From Sialis fuliginosa (taxonomy: Eukaryota > Arthropoda > Insecta > Megaloptera > Sialidae), in contig OY540812.1 of assembly GCA_961205875.1 (NCBI GenBank), forward strand, positions 18,290,001 to 18,354,000: a stretch of DNA of 64,000 nt. The letters run 5' to 3'. The notes beneath the pieces were generated by a model that had not been told where the DNA came from, did not search any database, and saw only the letters and a program-made list of their open reading frames with translations. The translations under genes and the position numbers were made by a program. The number at the start of each line of letters is the position of its first letter. Positions within the stretch are counted from its first letter, which is position 1. Below, piece after piece: positions 24,906 to 37,020 of this stretch.

Positions 24906-27900
24906 TTAGTAGTAATTCTGAACACCAAATTGCCTTCCGAAACCTGGAACATCAAATAGAAAACAATTAAAATTATATCCAACAATATTTATTTTAATAT
25001 ATATATTATATATATATTGTAGAATGCTGCTAGATGGGTTTGTACTCAATGCATATAATTAGAAAAAAATGAGATAAAAATGTATATTACAAATTACTAC
25101 AATTATCATATATGACATAACAATTATAAAACAGTTATAAGCTTTACATGTACAATTTATAGTTTTATAATATTATTATAGACATATGATTATTGACGCA
25201 CGCTTAAGTGTAGTAAAAAGTTTACTCAATATGGGTCTGAAAACCAAGACTTAAAAATTTTAAAGCGTGCGGTTATAATGAAACCCAAAAATACAAAATT
25301 GGATGGAAATATGAGATGATTATGAATGACTAAATATAAGTGTTTGCTTACATTTATCATAATTATCAATATATTGTCCAGAAGTAATTAATATATTAAT
25401 AATTAATACTGGCCTTGATTGCTTGGTGGTACAAATCCATATCCTGAGGCACCGACTACAACGCCACTTGTTTCACCGCTGGGAGCTGGCGCTTGGGGGA
25501 AAAGTACTGGACCTGAAAGTTAAAATTAATTTCATCAATATATCGTACATATGTCATTTCAAGGATTATTTTCTTATATTTACAACTGTATTATTTATTA
25601 AATACTTCTCAGTAGGAATGTCTATTAATAAGAAAGTAATGTAAACAAAGAAACTGTATGTATGTTATAAAATATAAAGTTAAATCAGAAGTCTCCAAAC
25701 ATTTCAATATAATATTGATTTCATTTAACTTAATTTTTCTCTGCATTAAGTGACATGTTTTTATAATATGTCAACAATTAAATTACTAATTTATTTGATA
25801 AAAATTACCAACCAATTAAATTTTATAATAAAATTTAAAATTTAGATTTAATTAAGAAAAATATATGTGGTAAGACTGTTACGAAATTTTATTAAAATAT
25901 TCTTTTCTGATAATACTATTAATAAAAAAAATTAACTCCTTCTTTTTCTACATTTTATAGATTGGAAAAGAATCAGAATGGTATAAAATAGTTGTACAAC
26001 AAAGGGTTGTGTTAATTATTACATTCATAACATTTACAAAACTTTAACAAATTACTGTCTCAAGGTTTATATTTTGAAACCAATTGTTTAATTAATGTAA
26101 TGTAACTATTAATTAATAATTATGAACTCATTGTCGATTGTTTCTCAACATTTATGTTAATATTTTGACCACCACCTTCCTTAGACCTTCGGAGAAACAT
26201 TATTGAAGTATTTGTCGTATTTTAATGGATTTAGAAATGGGTATTGAAATTTTTATCAATTTTAATTATTTATTAATATGTCCTTAAATTTTACTATTAG
26301 AATTCCATGTTTAATAATCTGTAAAATTATAATTACAGGTCTTATTGCAACATTTGTATTGGCCAATTAACTTATATTCATATGTTTCTTTCTGTTTCTT
26401 AAGCTACGCTACATGTCATTTATAAATGTAATGTTATATGCGTAATATTGGTATTCAGTGTACCGTGTAATTATTAAAAAATAGTTAAACAATGTTTACT
26501 AACTAACTATAAGTTATTCAAATAATTCTATGAAAATTATTACAATTTTAGATAGTATGATTCATAATATTACAAAAATAAATGTTAAAAAAATATTTTT
26601 TAAAGGAAATTTAGAATACAAAATATCTAAATATGCTTAGTTTTTTTTTAAATAATAATGAAAATTTTATAAAATATGTATTTCTAATAATTATAATTAC
26701 TAATTAAATTATTTTATTATGGAAATAGTTGGGAAAACCTGTTTGAATTTGAATGTCATAATTTCGGCTTTTAAATTCAGATGTTTACACATTTACGTAT
26801 AATCGATTTTTTGTTGTATTTACAGTGGTCACTACATCTTTTTCTAGGTTTCTACCTCTTGCCTATATAAGTGTCTTCCAATTTAATCAGAAAGTATCAA
26901 AATAAAGTCATATCATTGAAATTACACGCATTTTCCCCCGTATGTGGTGTTACAGAATTAAAAATGAAGCCATTAATCACAAAATTGAATCACTCTAAAA
27001 ACAAAGATTTCTAATTCTCTAATTACCTACCTATACATGAATACATGTGTTATGTCTTCACGTCTAACAAGACCAAACAAATAAACATTATTTAACAGTT
27101 ATAATTTTGACATATTATATGTCACTTTCATCTTCCTTAATAGCACGTAATACATATAATTTAGAAACGATTTATTTAGAAATACAACTATTAGAAGAAA
27201 ATATAGAGTATTATTTATATAGGTACTTATAGTACAGATATATTGTTGTAAATTTAAAAGCAGAGTCGATATATGTCGATGTTAAATTATATGTTTTGAC
27301 TTATTTATGATGAATAAATAATTTAATATATATTAAATATCCCGTTATACAAATATTTATCTATTAATTCTGTTTTATTATTAAAAAAACTCAAACCTAT
27401 AAATCAACAATGTTAACGATTTATTTCGTAATATGTAATGCAACAAAAAATTGATCTAAATATAGACATTAAAATAATTTACAGCGGTTAAAAATAACAT
27501 ACAAAAAAAAACAATAGACAGTAGCATTTTTTATATGACTTTAGGTTATATTCGTACAATGCCGTAACTAATTTTATAGTTTCATTCTAATTGATTTATT
27601 TAATACTAGCTATGCCTGCGGCTTCGCTCGCGTGGACAACGGAATTATTGTTTAGGATTTTTAAATATAGTTGAATTAAGTATTATTATTGTAATAATAA
27701 CTAATAACACCTAAATTACCTAACAAAAACGAATCAGTAAAAAAAGTACAAATAATTTTTGATCTGATTTAAAAGTTAATTATTGAAAACAAAATAAACA
27801 ATTGATTAAAAAAGACAACGGCCGAGGACCGAATGCCGGCCGAGTGCACGCGATCGCTCTCTCTTGCCACAAGCCCCGACACGGCTCTATATGTTACCGT

Positions 27901-30900
27901 ATGGCGCGCTGCCAGCAAACTTTTTTCCGACTATTATCGTCACTGCTTATTCCTTATGTTACCTATAACGTAACAAAATATATTCGATAACCTGACCAGA
28001 GAACATATCTATGAATAAAAAAAACATGTAAATCGGATAAGAAGTTCTCGATCTATAAGCACACTAACGGACAGACATACAGACAGACGTTGAGCTTCAT
28101 ATACATATATTTAATATTGAAGTATATCACTATCGGTTTTTATATTTTAGATAACTCTATTAATTATTGACATATTATTTTAAAGTTTCTGCTTATACAA
28201 TGTCGTGTAGTGTCATTTTTTCGAACAATGTTGTGTGCTTAATATTAATAAGTAAAATCATCATTTAGTATTATAATTTTTGTGGTTTTTCAAGAAATAG
28301 TTCAAGTTTTTCATTTATTTAATGTTATGCGGAACGAAATATCAAACCTTTTGATTTTTGAATGACTCATGTCTTAAACGCGCCTATATAGTAACCTATT
28401 TAATACCATAAAATAGGAAATCATGACAAACACACAATGCTTTGTAAATTCCACAACTCGTGATCCTAGAGACCTTGCCCCTGCGTTTGTGTGTACGTGC
28501 CAATAATTATACCGGGTATCCTTTGATTGAGAAACAAATGTACCGGATTATTTTTTCTACACTTTTTACTACACAGACAGTGCAAGGTCGCGAGCTGGTT
28601 TGTGATTCCGGTTCATTAGAGGTAGTGGTCAGCAGCGCGGACCTTCAAATGTTTGCACGCTTAGCTCTCGTCTGCTGCAAGGCGACTCAGCGGCCGCCAT
28701 CAGCTGTTTGTAAGAAAGTGTTTTACTGTAACAAAGTCTCGCTTTCACAATGACCATAATGTGCATGATACCTACTCTATCTATTGCTAGGGATGCTAAA
28801 ATACGCGTTGTACAATATTATGTAAGTGCTTACAATTGCTTACATAAGTTTAGCATAAGAAGGTGCAATTCTAGGCCGTCTAATATCAAATTACGGGTCT
28901 GATAGGATGAAAGACTAAAAAAAACTATTGCAATTATTATTTTTCTCGTAAATTTAAAAAGGTACACCTATATAAAATTTCTGCCATATAGATTCGATTT
29001 TCTCTATATTTTAGAATAAGAAACTATATTAGACTTTTAAGTAAAAATAATATTTTATTAAGTGTGCGATTTAATTGTTTTATATTGTAGGTACTTTTCA
29101 GAAAATGATTTATTTATTAGTTTATAAAATTAAAAGTAAAGTTGATTTTATACATTTGTTTATCATTTATTAATAGAAATCATGAGCCTAGTTATTTTTT
29201 TTTAATGGTAATAATAATTGCATAAATATGGAGTGCTGTCCATCCCTAATGCATCAAAACAACTTTTATGTATTTGTACTGATTTCTTACAAGTGTGCGT
29301 AATTTTTCTCGATAAATCTGCGAGATACAAGTAATTTTCTCCAGCAAGTGTTTACTCAATGTTCTTTACATTGGATTTATTTATAGAGAAATTTTAAATA
29401 GTATGTTTGATCTTTGTATACAAATGAAAGAACAAAGAAACGATTACAAATTAAATGTAAATACATGTAATTTTGATATACATATATTGACTATAAATAT
29501 AATTTGGTCAAATAAACGTTTGATGCAAGTGAAATGTTCTATTAGGGAGTATTAAATAAGTCATTAAAATTAGATTTTAAATTTTGAAAATAATTGTAAA
29601 CAATTCAAGACCCAACAAAATTTGAAATGCCCAATTGTCCGATATTTCATATTTATAAAAAATAAGAAAGGAAAAAGTCAATTATAAAATTATACTAAAT
29701 AAATAAAATTGTTGACACATTATGTATTAATTAATAGTACAATTCAATTCAAAACACAAATATTTGCATCATCTATTTCACCCACTGACCTTAAATTCTT
29801 GGCCTTTTACCAAAACCTATTAACACATGTCAATGTTTCCATTAATTTTGCAACACATTTGCAAAGTAATTGCAATATGCCACTCTAACTTCTAAAGGGT
29901 TTAGCGCGTGCATACGTGACAAAATGGCTATATAAAACTCATCTTTTAACCATGATCGTTTCAGTGATGTAACAGCTTTTTTACACAACAATATTATTTC
30001 TCCATGAACATGTAGAAACCGTAAGTGAAACTAATTAATTTTAATGAATAATTGATCGTTTTTATATTACATGTATATCTGAAAAGAATTTTAAAAAAAT
30101 ATGTCTACATTCGTAACAATAATAGTTTATTATGATATGTAAATTGGTCCTTTTTAAATGAAATTACATCAGAATAATTGGACCGAAAAAACGTTATTTA
30201 AAGGAGTGGACAATAAACATGTTTCCATGTAATAATGTGTTATTAACACGTTGATATTTATCGAACAGTGGTTGTCAAAATTATTAAGTTTGCATTAACA
30301 AAAGACAAAAACCAGTATAAAAAGGATGTTAAATTATATAAATCATACTGTTAATTTACATCATAATTAAATCATTATCTTTGTTTAGTATAATTATGTA
30401 ATTGTTACAATCACTTATAATTGTTTCCATTAAATTTTTTTTGTATTTAATTGACAATTAAATATACATTAGAGTTAAAACTACCTTTAGTCAGGGTTAC
30501 GAGTATGCTAAATTTATCAACGCTATTTTTCCCCGTATCCTTAAAAAAATATTTAATGTTTGAAAATCTATACAAAATATCTTTGAAAAATATATGCATC
30601 GAAATACAATATATTGAAATAAAAAATATATATCTTATTTACAATTTTACACAATTTTGCGAGTAAAAGTTATAAAAGAGCTTGTAAGTCACGTTTCGCT
30701 TGTAATTTCGACAGCTTCTAAGTTTTCCTGTATGCTGTTAGATATAAGCAGATAATTGGTTCTTATGTACAGCACTTTGTTGTGAATAAACAACTTTTTT
30801 TATTGTTAAACCTAAGAGTGGTTTTACGTATAAATGTATACATTTTATTTTCACTTAAAGTGAATGTTTTATTTTTAAAACATGAATGAAATTTTTTCTC

Positions 30901-33900
30901 AATATGAATATGTATATATAAAGCAGTAAAACAAGAGCAAATTAAGTGATTGTAGCAGTAGCGTATCTGTAAATATATTGATAGATGGATTATTTTGTTT
31001 AATTAATCTAGCTATAAAAATATTTGAATTGTTTAGATTAAAATATAATCATAAAAACAATTAATATCAACACAATTGATATCATCAACAATTTGGCATT
31101 TATTTATTTTCGAATCCATGAAAAACAGTATTATAATTTGTAAACATCAAATGTATTTATTAATTAATACTAATAATAGAATAATGAGAGTTTAAAATCT
31201 CCTCTTTAGAATCGATCCAGACTATCGAGCCGGTCTCGCTCCAATCAAATATAAATAAACAATAAACAATGAAATCATTCACACTATAGGTATCGCTTAG
31301 ATCTCGGACCAATCACACTCCGATACAGTATTACTATACTGAATATTTGACTGGAGCGAGACTGGCTCGAGACCAGCTCGATAGTCTAGATCGACTCTAA
31401 AGGGAAGATTTTAAACTCTCATTATTCTATTATTAGTATTAATTAATAAATACATTTGATGTTTACAGATTATAATAATGTTTTTCATGGATTCGAAAAT
31501 AAATAAGTGCCAAAAAGGAAGGAGAGAGACAAAGATAATAAAAATAAATATTATACAAACGCCTCATATGTATGTAAGTTATATATATATATATAGTAAT
31601 TATTATAGTATTTAGTACATTACTTTTTAAAAGATGCATTAATTTAAATGTTTGTACCATGTACATGCATTGAAATCTTCCATTCAGATTTAATTATATA
31701 GTAATTTGACGTACACAATTTTAACAGTATATTTATAGCAATTACAAATCGCATGTCATAAATTGTATATGTATTTATGATTTTGTTTTTTGAACTAAGT
31801 TCGTTGATATTTTCAGGAAGGACCTTCAAATTATGTGAAAAATAAGAGGAAGTACAACATTTTCATGATCACCAAACCGGCTTTATAAATTATGATGACT
31901 TATCAACAAAAAAATAACAACCGTACGTTTTTGCATAGCATATCATTTTTATTTGATTTAAATTAATAAAAAACACATTATTTTAGAAAAGCGAAACGGT
32001 GTCATAAAACTATAAAGATTTTTATTTGATCCGATACGAAGAATATTGACATAACTTTCGTCATTTTTATTTCATTGATTTTTATATTACTTATAGAAAG
32101 TTAATTTGTGTAATTTTTTAATCCCTTCATATGAGTACTTCCCACATAAATATTTTTCAACACATTTTTGTAAGATTTAATCCGTGATAATTTCTTAATT
32201 TATAATAAAAATAAACAAATGGTTCATATTTAGTAATAATATTTATAATTGCATTTACTATTACAAAATCGAAAAACGAAACGACCGCCCACCACGAAAA
32301 TCAATTCAATATTAGTTACTTAATTTAAAAAGCTACACCGGGTGTATACTTATCAAAAACTCATATTAAAAACTTGTTTTACGTATTCAATAACTAAATC
32401 AGTACAATGAATATTTAAGTATGTATATATTTACTTGTATTTTAAATAAAACACATCAGGGCTCAAAATGTACCGGAATACACCGGAATGGAGTTCCGGA
32501 TTATTAAAAATATCGTTTCGGTTCATACCTATTTTTTTAGGTAAATCAAAAAAGGTTATTTATTTGGTAGGTATATGATTAATATTACAACTGATTTTGA
32601 GTCCATAAACTCAAAAAGGTGGCTTCCCAATTATTTAAAAATTAATCTAACATACTTGACTATTATTACGTTAGAAAAATTAAAAACGTTTGTAAGCAAA
32701 AATCGGTACACGTAATAAGGGACAAGTAAAAGTTTGTAGACTAAAAAAATTAATTCATTTTATTATTATACCGGTTTTTTTGTAGATATAGTTTTAGGAA
32801 ATGTTATTTACAATTCAGTCGGTATAACGGCATGTTGACATAAAAATTGTAAGAAAATATGACTCAGAATCGTGTAAATATCCTTTTCAGGAACGTCCTT
32901 AGCAATTATAATATAAAGGAAGTATAAAGTGAATTTTGCTCTGTATCTATACAACCAGTGCTGTTCAACAACCTTTTGTTAAAGGCCTGCGGGTTTACAG
33001 CCTTCACTGTAAGTGCTGAAGCAGATGACCGACATTGACCCTTTCTCTATGCGACATTCGAGAGATGCATTTCAGGGTCTTTCGCTGTCGGCGTTCGATG
33101 TCAATGATCTGATTTTAACAAAATCTAGATTGTTTGCAGATTTTAATTGTTTATCGTTAGTGGAAATGTATTTTTAATTGAGTTGTTGAAATCTTTATCT
33201 AACAATACAACTTTTTGTATTTTTTTTTGTTCGTATATATTTACTGTTAAACACAATTATTTTTAGAAGAAAACGATAGTTAAAATTACTCAGCATAAAT
33301 TTAATAATATCCGTTACAGTGTATGCCTCTTAGATAATTCTTAATAAATACATTGTACATGTGTTTAATTGTAACAGAAAGTATTCGTTAATTAAACATT
33401 ATTGAACAACTATTTGTTAACTTATGTAAAGATGAATTCACTTTCTTTATAATTTAAAACCAAACGTGAATAATTTTAGTACTAACAATAAAATAATTTA
33501 TGATTTTAAGCTGGTCTTAAAATCTGTAAGTTAGTATGTTATAAAGTTTGCTGGCTTAATTAAATTTCTCAGTTTTATGTTATTTTAATTAATCGTACAT
33601 ACAAAATCTAAAATTAATAATAATAAAGATTTTTTTCTTTAAGAGGTGTCATCAATATTAGAAAAAGAAATACTCATAAGTTATAAAAATTTATCAAATT
33701 ATTACAAATAGTGAAAGAAAGTAATAATTTATGTATATAATTTTTTCCAACAATAATTTATAAATTAACTTACCATTGTCTTGCCTTGGGTCTCTTTGGA
33801 TTCCTTGACCCATGTTTCCAAAAGCCCCACTAGGTTGCTGAAAACTGCTGAATCCTCCTTGGAGGAAACTGTAGTCTTGAGCGGCTACGACGACGACCAA

Positions 33901-36731
33901 CAAAGCAAAACAGGCAACGATCTAAACAAAAGTAAAAACAGTTTTTTTAATTTTTCTAAAATTAAAGTAGTCAGTGAATTTTATTTATTATACGTTAAAG
34001 TTCGCCAATATGTTTTCAAGGAAATATTTTTAAATTTTGAACTATATCAATTAATTAATTCTTAGGTTTTAAGTAACCTTTATCGAGAAATTTAGATATT
34101 TGTCACCAATTCTTGGTTTTTGGATAAAAGTTCGTTTTATTCTGATCTTATTTAAGATATATATTTAAACTATTCTTTACGTTTGTATATATTCTGGAGT
34201 AAATTAATATAAAGAAATAATTCACAAGAATGGGTCAATTAAATTTAATTATCAACTTATCGATCACTAACATAATTTATATGTATATTTATTTACTTCA
34301 ATACAATTTCTCTTTTTCAATTTAAACTGTATAATTTTTAATAATAATTTAATTTTTCCATACAATTTAAACTAATTTTAGGGTTTGGTTCATAATAGCG
34401 TTAAGTATAAATATATAATAATTAATCAATTGTAATATTTAAATAAAACTTTCAACAGAAACAGTATATTATTGAAAGAACAAAATTTTAAAAAAGGAAA
34501 TCAATTTGTATACTTCCGTCTTAGAAATTTAATTTCTAAATTATGTTTCCGATTTTTTTATTCTAAATATGGTATTATTTAAATATATATATTTTAACTG
34601 CGATATTAAATAATTTAATAATAATTATAACATAGTTATTATATTCTTGTTACATTTTTTATAAAAAAATTAAAATTTATTAATCCAGCCCTGGTTCATT
34701 GTCATATATTCATACTTTCCCATTAAATTTCTCACATTATCAAAAATATATTAACACAATTTATTACTTGTAATAATTAATCCTCTTTAAAACAATATTA
34801 CATGTGCGATGAACATAAAAACTTGATAAATTTATGCAGGTATTTCATGTTTGGTATATGTTTGAGAACTCATTTATCTGTTTCCGTGTTCAACAACTGA
34901 CATAAATAATTGCGTTATAATGACAGGTAGATCACGCATTATTTTTATTAAATCATTTTTTAATGCACGCACTTTTTAAATAATTTACCAATGTTTGTTT
35001 AGAAACCATGAAGTGAAAGAAAGAAAAGGTCATAAATTTTAATTATCTTTATTATTAAATCTTATAATTTTTCATGTTTCTAAAAAATATACTACCTTTA
35101 TTTATCAGTGAGAATAAAGTATTAAAGTCAATTTTAATATTATGAAATAATAATTTTTATATTGTATGTCATATACAACAATATAAAGAGTATTACAAAA
35201 TAAAATGGCAATTATTCGTTTATATGTGTTAAGGTTGTGCAAATACAAAGTATAAATGTAACCATTAAATTATTATTTGATTATCTATAATTTTCTTTAT
35301 GGAAATTTAACAAATAGATATACATTTGTCTTCACAACAAATAAATAAATATAAAATGTGCATGTTTCATAGTAATTATAATTTGAAAATATTAACATTA
35401 ATTATATATTCCATTAGTATTCAATTAAATATTAGTCTTGTAAAGGGATTTTTTTGTAATTTAACGCTGTGGAACGGCGTTCCGGCACCTTTTTTTCGTG
35501 GCATAGGAAAAGCTGCTTTAAATTTAATTTAAATGATATTTGAATATAATTTTCTCTAGTAAAAAGTTTGCAAAGAAATGAGTTCCGGCACGCTTTTTTT
35601 TTAAAAAAAAAGCCCTGGTCTTTTCCTTAGATAAACGATATTTGTAACAATGAAAAAAAAACTATAAAAATATTTTTTTTCAATAAAATTGAAATCTATT
35701 CAATCAGTTATATCTATTAACAAAGACTTATTACAAACATGCATACAACTATATACCTATATAGTATAATTCTACTTTTAATCTATTTCGAAAAACCATA
35801 TAAATAACAGTAGGTAGGTATGTACTAACATTACAATTGGACATTCACGTTTGAAATTTATTATTTCTAATTATTTTCTGTAATAGATGAACCTAATTAA
35901 TATGTTATATAACATTCTTTAAATTACTTCACATTAACAACTATTTTAAGTATATGAAATATAAATCAAACTTCTTAATAAGCTCTACCTTATATTTGTA
36001 CAAAAGAATGTCCATTGATAAATTAATTGTTGTAATCTATTGACACATAAAATTAATTACGATATTTTAAAAAATAGATGTGTAATTTATATATGTTTTT
36101 TATGTATTGCATGTGTTTTTAAATGTATTACAAAATAATTAACAATATTCCTACATATGAATTTTAATGTATATCATTTGTTATTCTGTATACATTAACA
36201 AAATTCATTAAATTAGTTTAATTTTAGAAAATTCTATTGATTTAACAGAGGAGTGATTTGAAAGTTTTAAGTGGACCTGTTTTGTTTATATGTCATTTAA
36301 TTATAATTTTTGCACACATAACTAAATCAGAATAGCTAAATATTTATCAGAAAATAAACAAAATGTTAGTTATCATTTTTGATTTATAACAATAAGAAGT
36401 AGAAGAAAAATATCAGGAGAATTTATCAATAATTTATTAAATAAAGGGTTGTTTACATTTGTTTCATCAGTAGGTGTAGTTAAAAAATTAATGGGTGCAA
36501 AATAAATTTATCTACTTATAAACAAAAACATTTTTATAATATTAAAATAAATCATAATAAGTAATGTTAACGAATTCAAAAAATTATATATTTATAAAAA
36601 ATCTAACAAAACATACTATATATCAAAAGAATTTAGTACACCCACATTTCAATAAACATCTAATCAATCACAAATATTCAAATCTAAACCAATAAATATA
36701 AATAATAAAAACAGTCACTTACGAGTTTCAT
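24906..36731 (-). CDS. Same secreted-protein gene, isoform B with alternative last exon (64 aa)
   Basis: Uses the first two coding exons of isoform A (36723-36731, 33774-33921), then a different last exon at 24906-24943. This exon follows a strong acceptor (polypyrimidine tract, then gttccag) and joins in phase 1 to give GFGRQFGVQNYY and a TAA stop. The isoform A exon is skipped because it carries its own stop. The 12 new residues share the Gly/Phe/Gln/Tyr bias of exon 2, and both isoforms end in Tyr. The split codon gives Gly in both cases. The acceptor, matching phase, matching composition and immediate stop are seen in the sequence. Actual use of this exon is inferred, as there is no transcript evidence here. 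Confidence 0.65.
24988..24993 (-). terminator. Poly(A) signal candidate for isoform A
   Basis: AATAAA on the minus strand, 410 bp past the isoform A stop and about 45 bp before the isoform B exon. It is the first such hexamer after the isoform A stop, so cleavage here would remove the isoform B exon. This arrangement fits alternative polyadenylation. Confidence 0.4.
25403..36731 (-). CDS. Small secreted Gln/Gly-rich insect protein, isoform A (88 aa)
   Basis: Minus-strand exons 36723-36731 (ATG AAA CTC, donor gtaagt), 33774-33921 and 25403-25512 (stop TAA). Phases are 0 then 1 and splice borders are good (cttttgtttag/ATC; AATG/gtaagt; aactttcag/GTC). The protein starts MKLIVACFALLVVVVAAQ, a clear signal peptide with likely cleavage near residue 17. 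The mature part is about 70 residues rich in Gln, Gly, Phe and Pro: DYSFLQGGFSSFQQPSGAF in exon 2, then PVLFPQAPAPSGETSG and VVVGASGYGFVPP in exon 3, ending NQGQY. There are no Cys residues in the mature part and no chitin-binding R&R motif. The ending resembles uncharacterised secreted proteins I recall from other insects, but no function is known to me. A cuticle-, salivary- or hemolymph-type product is only a guess. The gene spans over 11 kb for 267 coding bases, so it is easily missed by ORF callers. Confidence 0.85.
27606..28115 (+). mobile_element. Remnant of a common insect repeat (ACTAGCTATGCCTGCGGCTT type)
   Basis: Opens with tactagctatgcctgcggct, then tcgctcgcgtgg, and closes with acggacagacatacagacag, both typical of abundant insect repeats. 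A GC-rich patch at 27820-27920 inside it (gaatgccggccgagtgcacg) is not part of the usual consensus as I recall it. Confidence 0.5.
28440..28760. other. GC-rich island in intron 2
   Basis: Contains gtgcaaggtcgcgagctggt, gcagcgcggaccttcaaatg and cgactcagcggccgcc, then a donor-like gtaagaaag. The 97-aa plus-strand frame across it has no recognisable domain. It could be an enhancer, an unannotated first exon, or repeat-derived. Confidence 0.35.
31092..31513. mobile_element. Palindromic MITE, 422 bp
   Basis: tttggcatttatttattttc pairs with gaaaataaataagtgccaaa. Pairing continues through gtttacaaattataata-type sequence, aatagaataatgagagttta and gactatcgagccggtctcgc / gcgagactggctcg to a roughly 78-bp loop. 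Confidence 0.85.
32457..32560 (+). mobile_element. CAGGGCT...TTCCGG repeat fragment
   Basis: cagggctcaaaatgtaccgg and gagttccgg resemble the family at 35455-35612 and 55021-55140. Low-complexity termini make the boundaries uncertain. Confidence 0.35.
32955..33120 (+). mobile_element. Possible hAT-like fragment
   Basis: cagtgctgttcaacaacctt, then aaaggcctgcggg, resembles hAT 5' ends. An internal imperfect hairpin (gaccgacattgac / gtcaatg) follows. No partner terminus found. Confidence 0.3.
33922..36722 (-). other. Intron 1 of the secreted-protein gene
   Basis: 2.8 kb between the 9-nt first coding exon and exon 2. AT-rich, with one repeat copy at 35455-35612. No other gene seen. Confidence 0.75.
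35455..35612 (-). mobile_element. GTGCCGGAACTC-family repeat, inverted copy
   Basis: The reverse complement reads ccagggcttttttt, gtgccggaactcatttcttt, then attcaaatatcatttaaatt and cttttcctatgcc, collinear with 55021-55140. It ends in a second gtgccggaacg copy. Confidence 0.65.
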
Positions 36732-36811
36732 TTTAACAAAAAAATCCTACGTCAAGAACGTTACAACTAGAGAATTATCACACAAACAGCACAGTGTGTT
36801 GGAGAAATGAC

Positions 36812-36846
36812 TACTGCCGTGGCTTCCATGGCGGGGACCATATATA
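36812..36846 (-). promoter_or_regulatory. Core promoter (TATA box plus CAGT initiator) of the secreted-protein gene
   Basis: On the minus strand TATATAT occupies 36846-36840, and an arthropod-type CAGT initiator has its A at 36815, 31 nt downstream. This is the canonical TATA-to-start distance. Transcription from 36815 gives an 84-nt 5' UTR before the ATG at 36731. TATA plus initiator is typical of tissue- or stage-regulated insect genes. Confidence 0.65.
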
Positions 36847-37020
36847 CCGTATACTGAAGGGCACATGCCTCCTTGGCCCCGACACTAGCGCCACACACGG
36901 AGTGACGGTGACGGAAACGGAGACATTATCCTTCCGTCAAGGGCTCCCCGGCCGATATGGTGTTTGGACGAAACGCACTAGTTCGCTCGATGTCCGAAAA
37001 AGATTCACGTAGCAGCAAAA
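36847..37020 (-). promoter_or_regulatory. GC-richer proximal upstream region of the secreted-protein gene
   Basis: The 170 bp upstream of the TATA box are much less AT-rich than the surroundings. They hold purine runs such as gacggaaacggagac and CG-rich words (ccccggccgatatgg). A 72-aa plus-strand reading frame through here has no recognisable domain and is best read as open by chance in GC-richer promoter DNA. Confidence 0.4.

Larger units (their letters stand above)
25513..33773 (-). other. Long intron 2 of the secreted-protein gene (isoform A)
   Basis: 8.26 kb from the exon 2 donor (AATG/gtaagt) to the acceptor before 25512. Very AT-rich with a mobile-element remnant at 27606-28115, a GC island at 28440-28760, a palindromic MITE at 31092-31513, and fragments at 32457-32560 and 32955-33120. 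Confidence 0.75.

Noticed and set aside
28460-28753. 97-aa frame in the GC-rich island
   Set aside because: No domain, no homologue recognised and no supporting start context; GC-rich DNA favours chance open frames.
33781-34065. 94-aa plus-strand frame
   Set aside because: Antisense to exon 2 of the secreted-protein gene and its intron; no domain.
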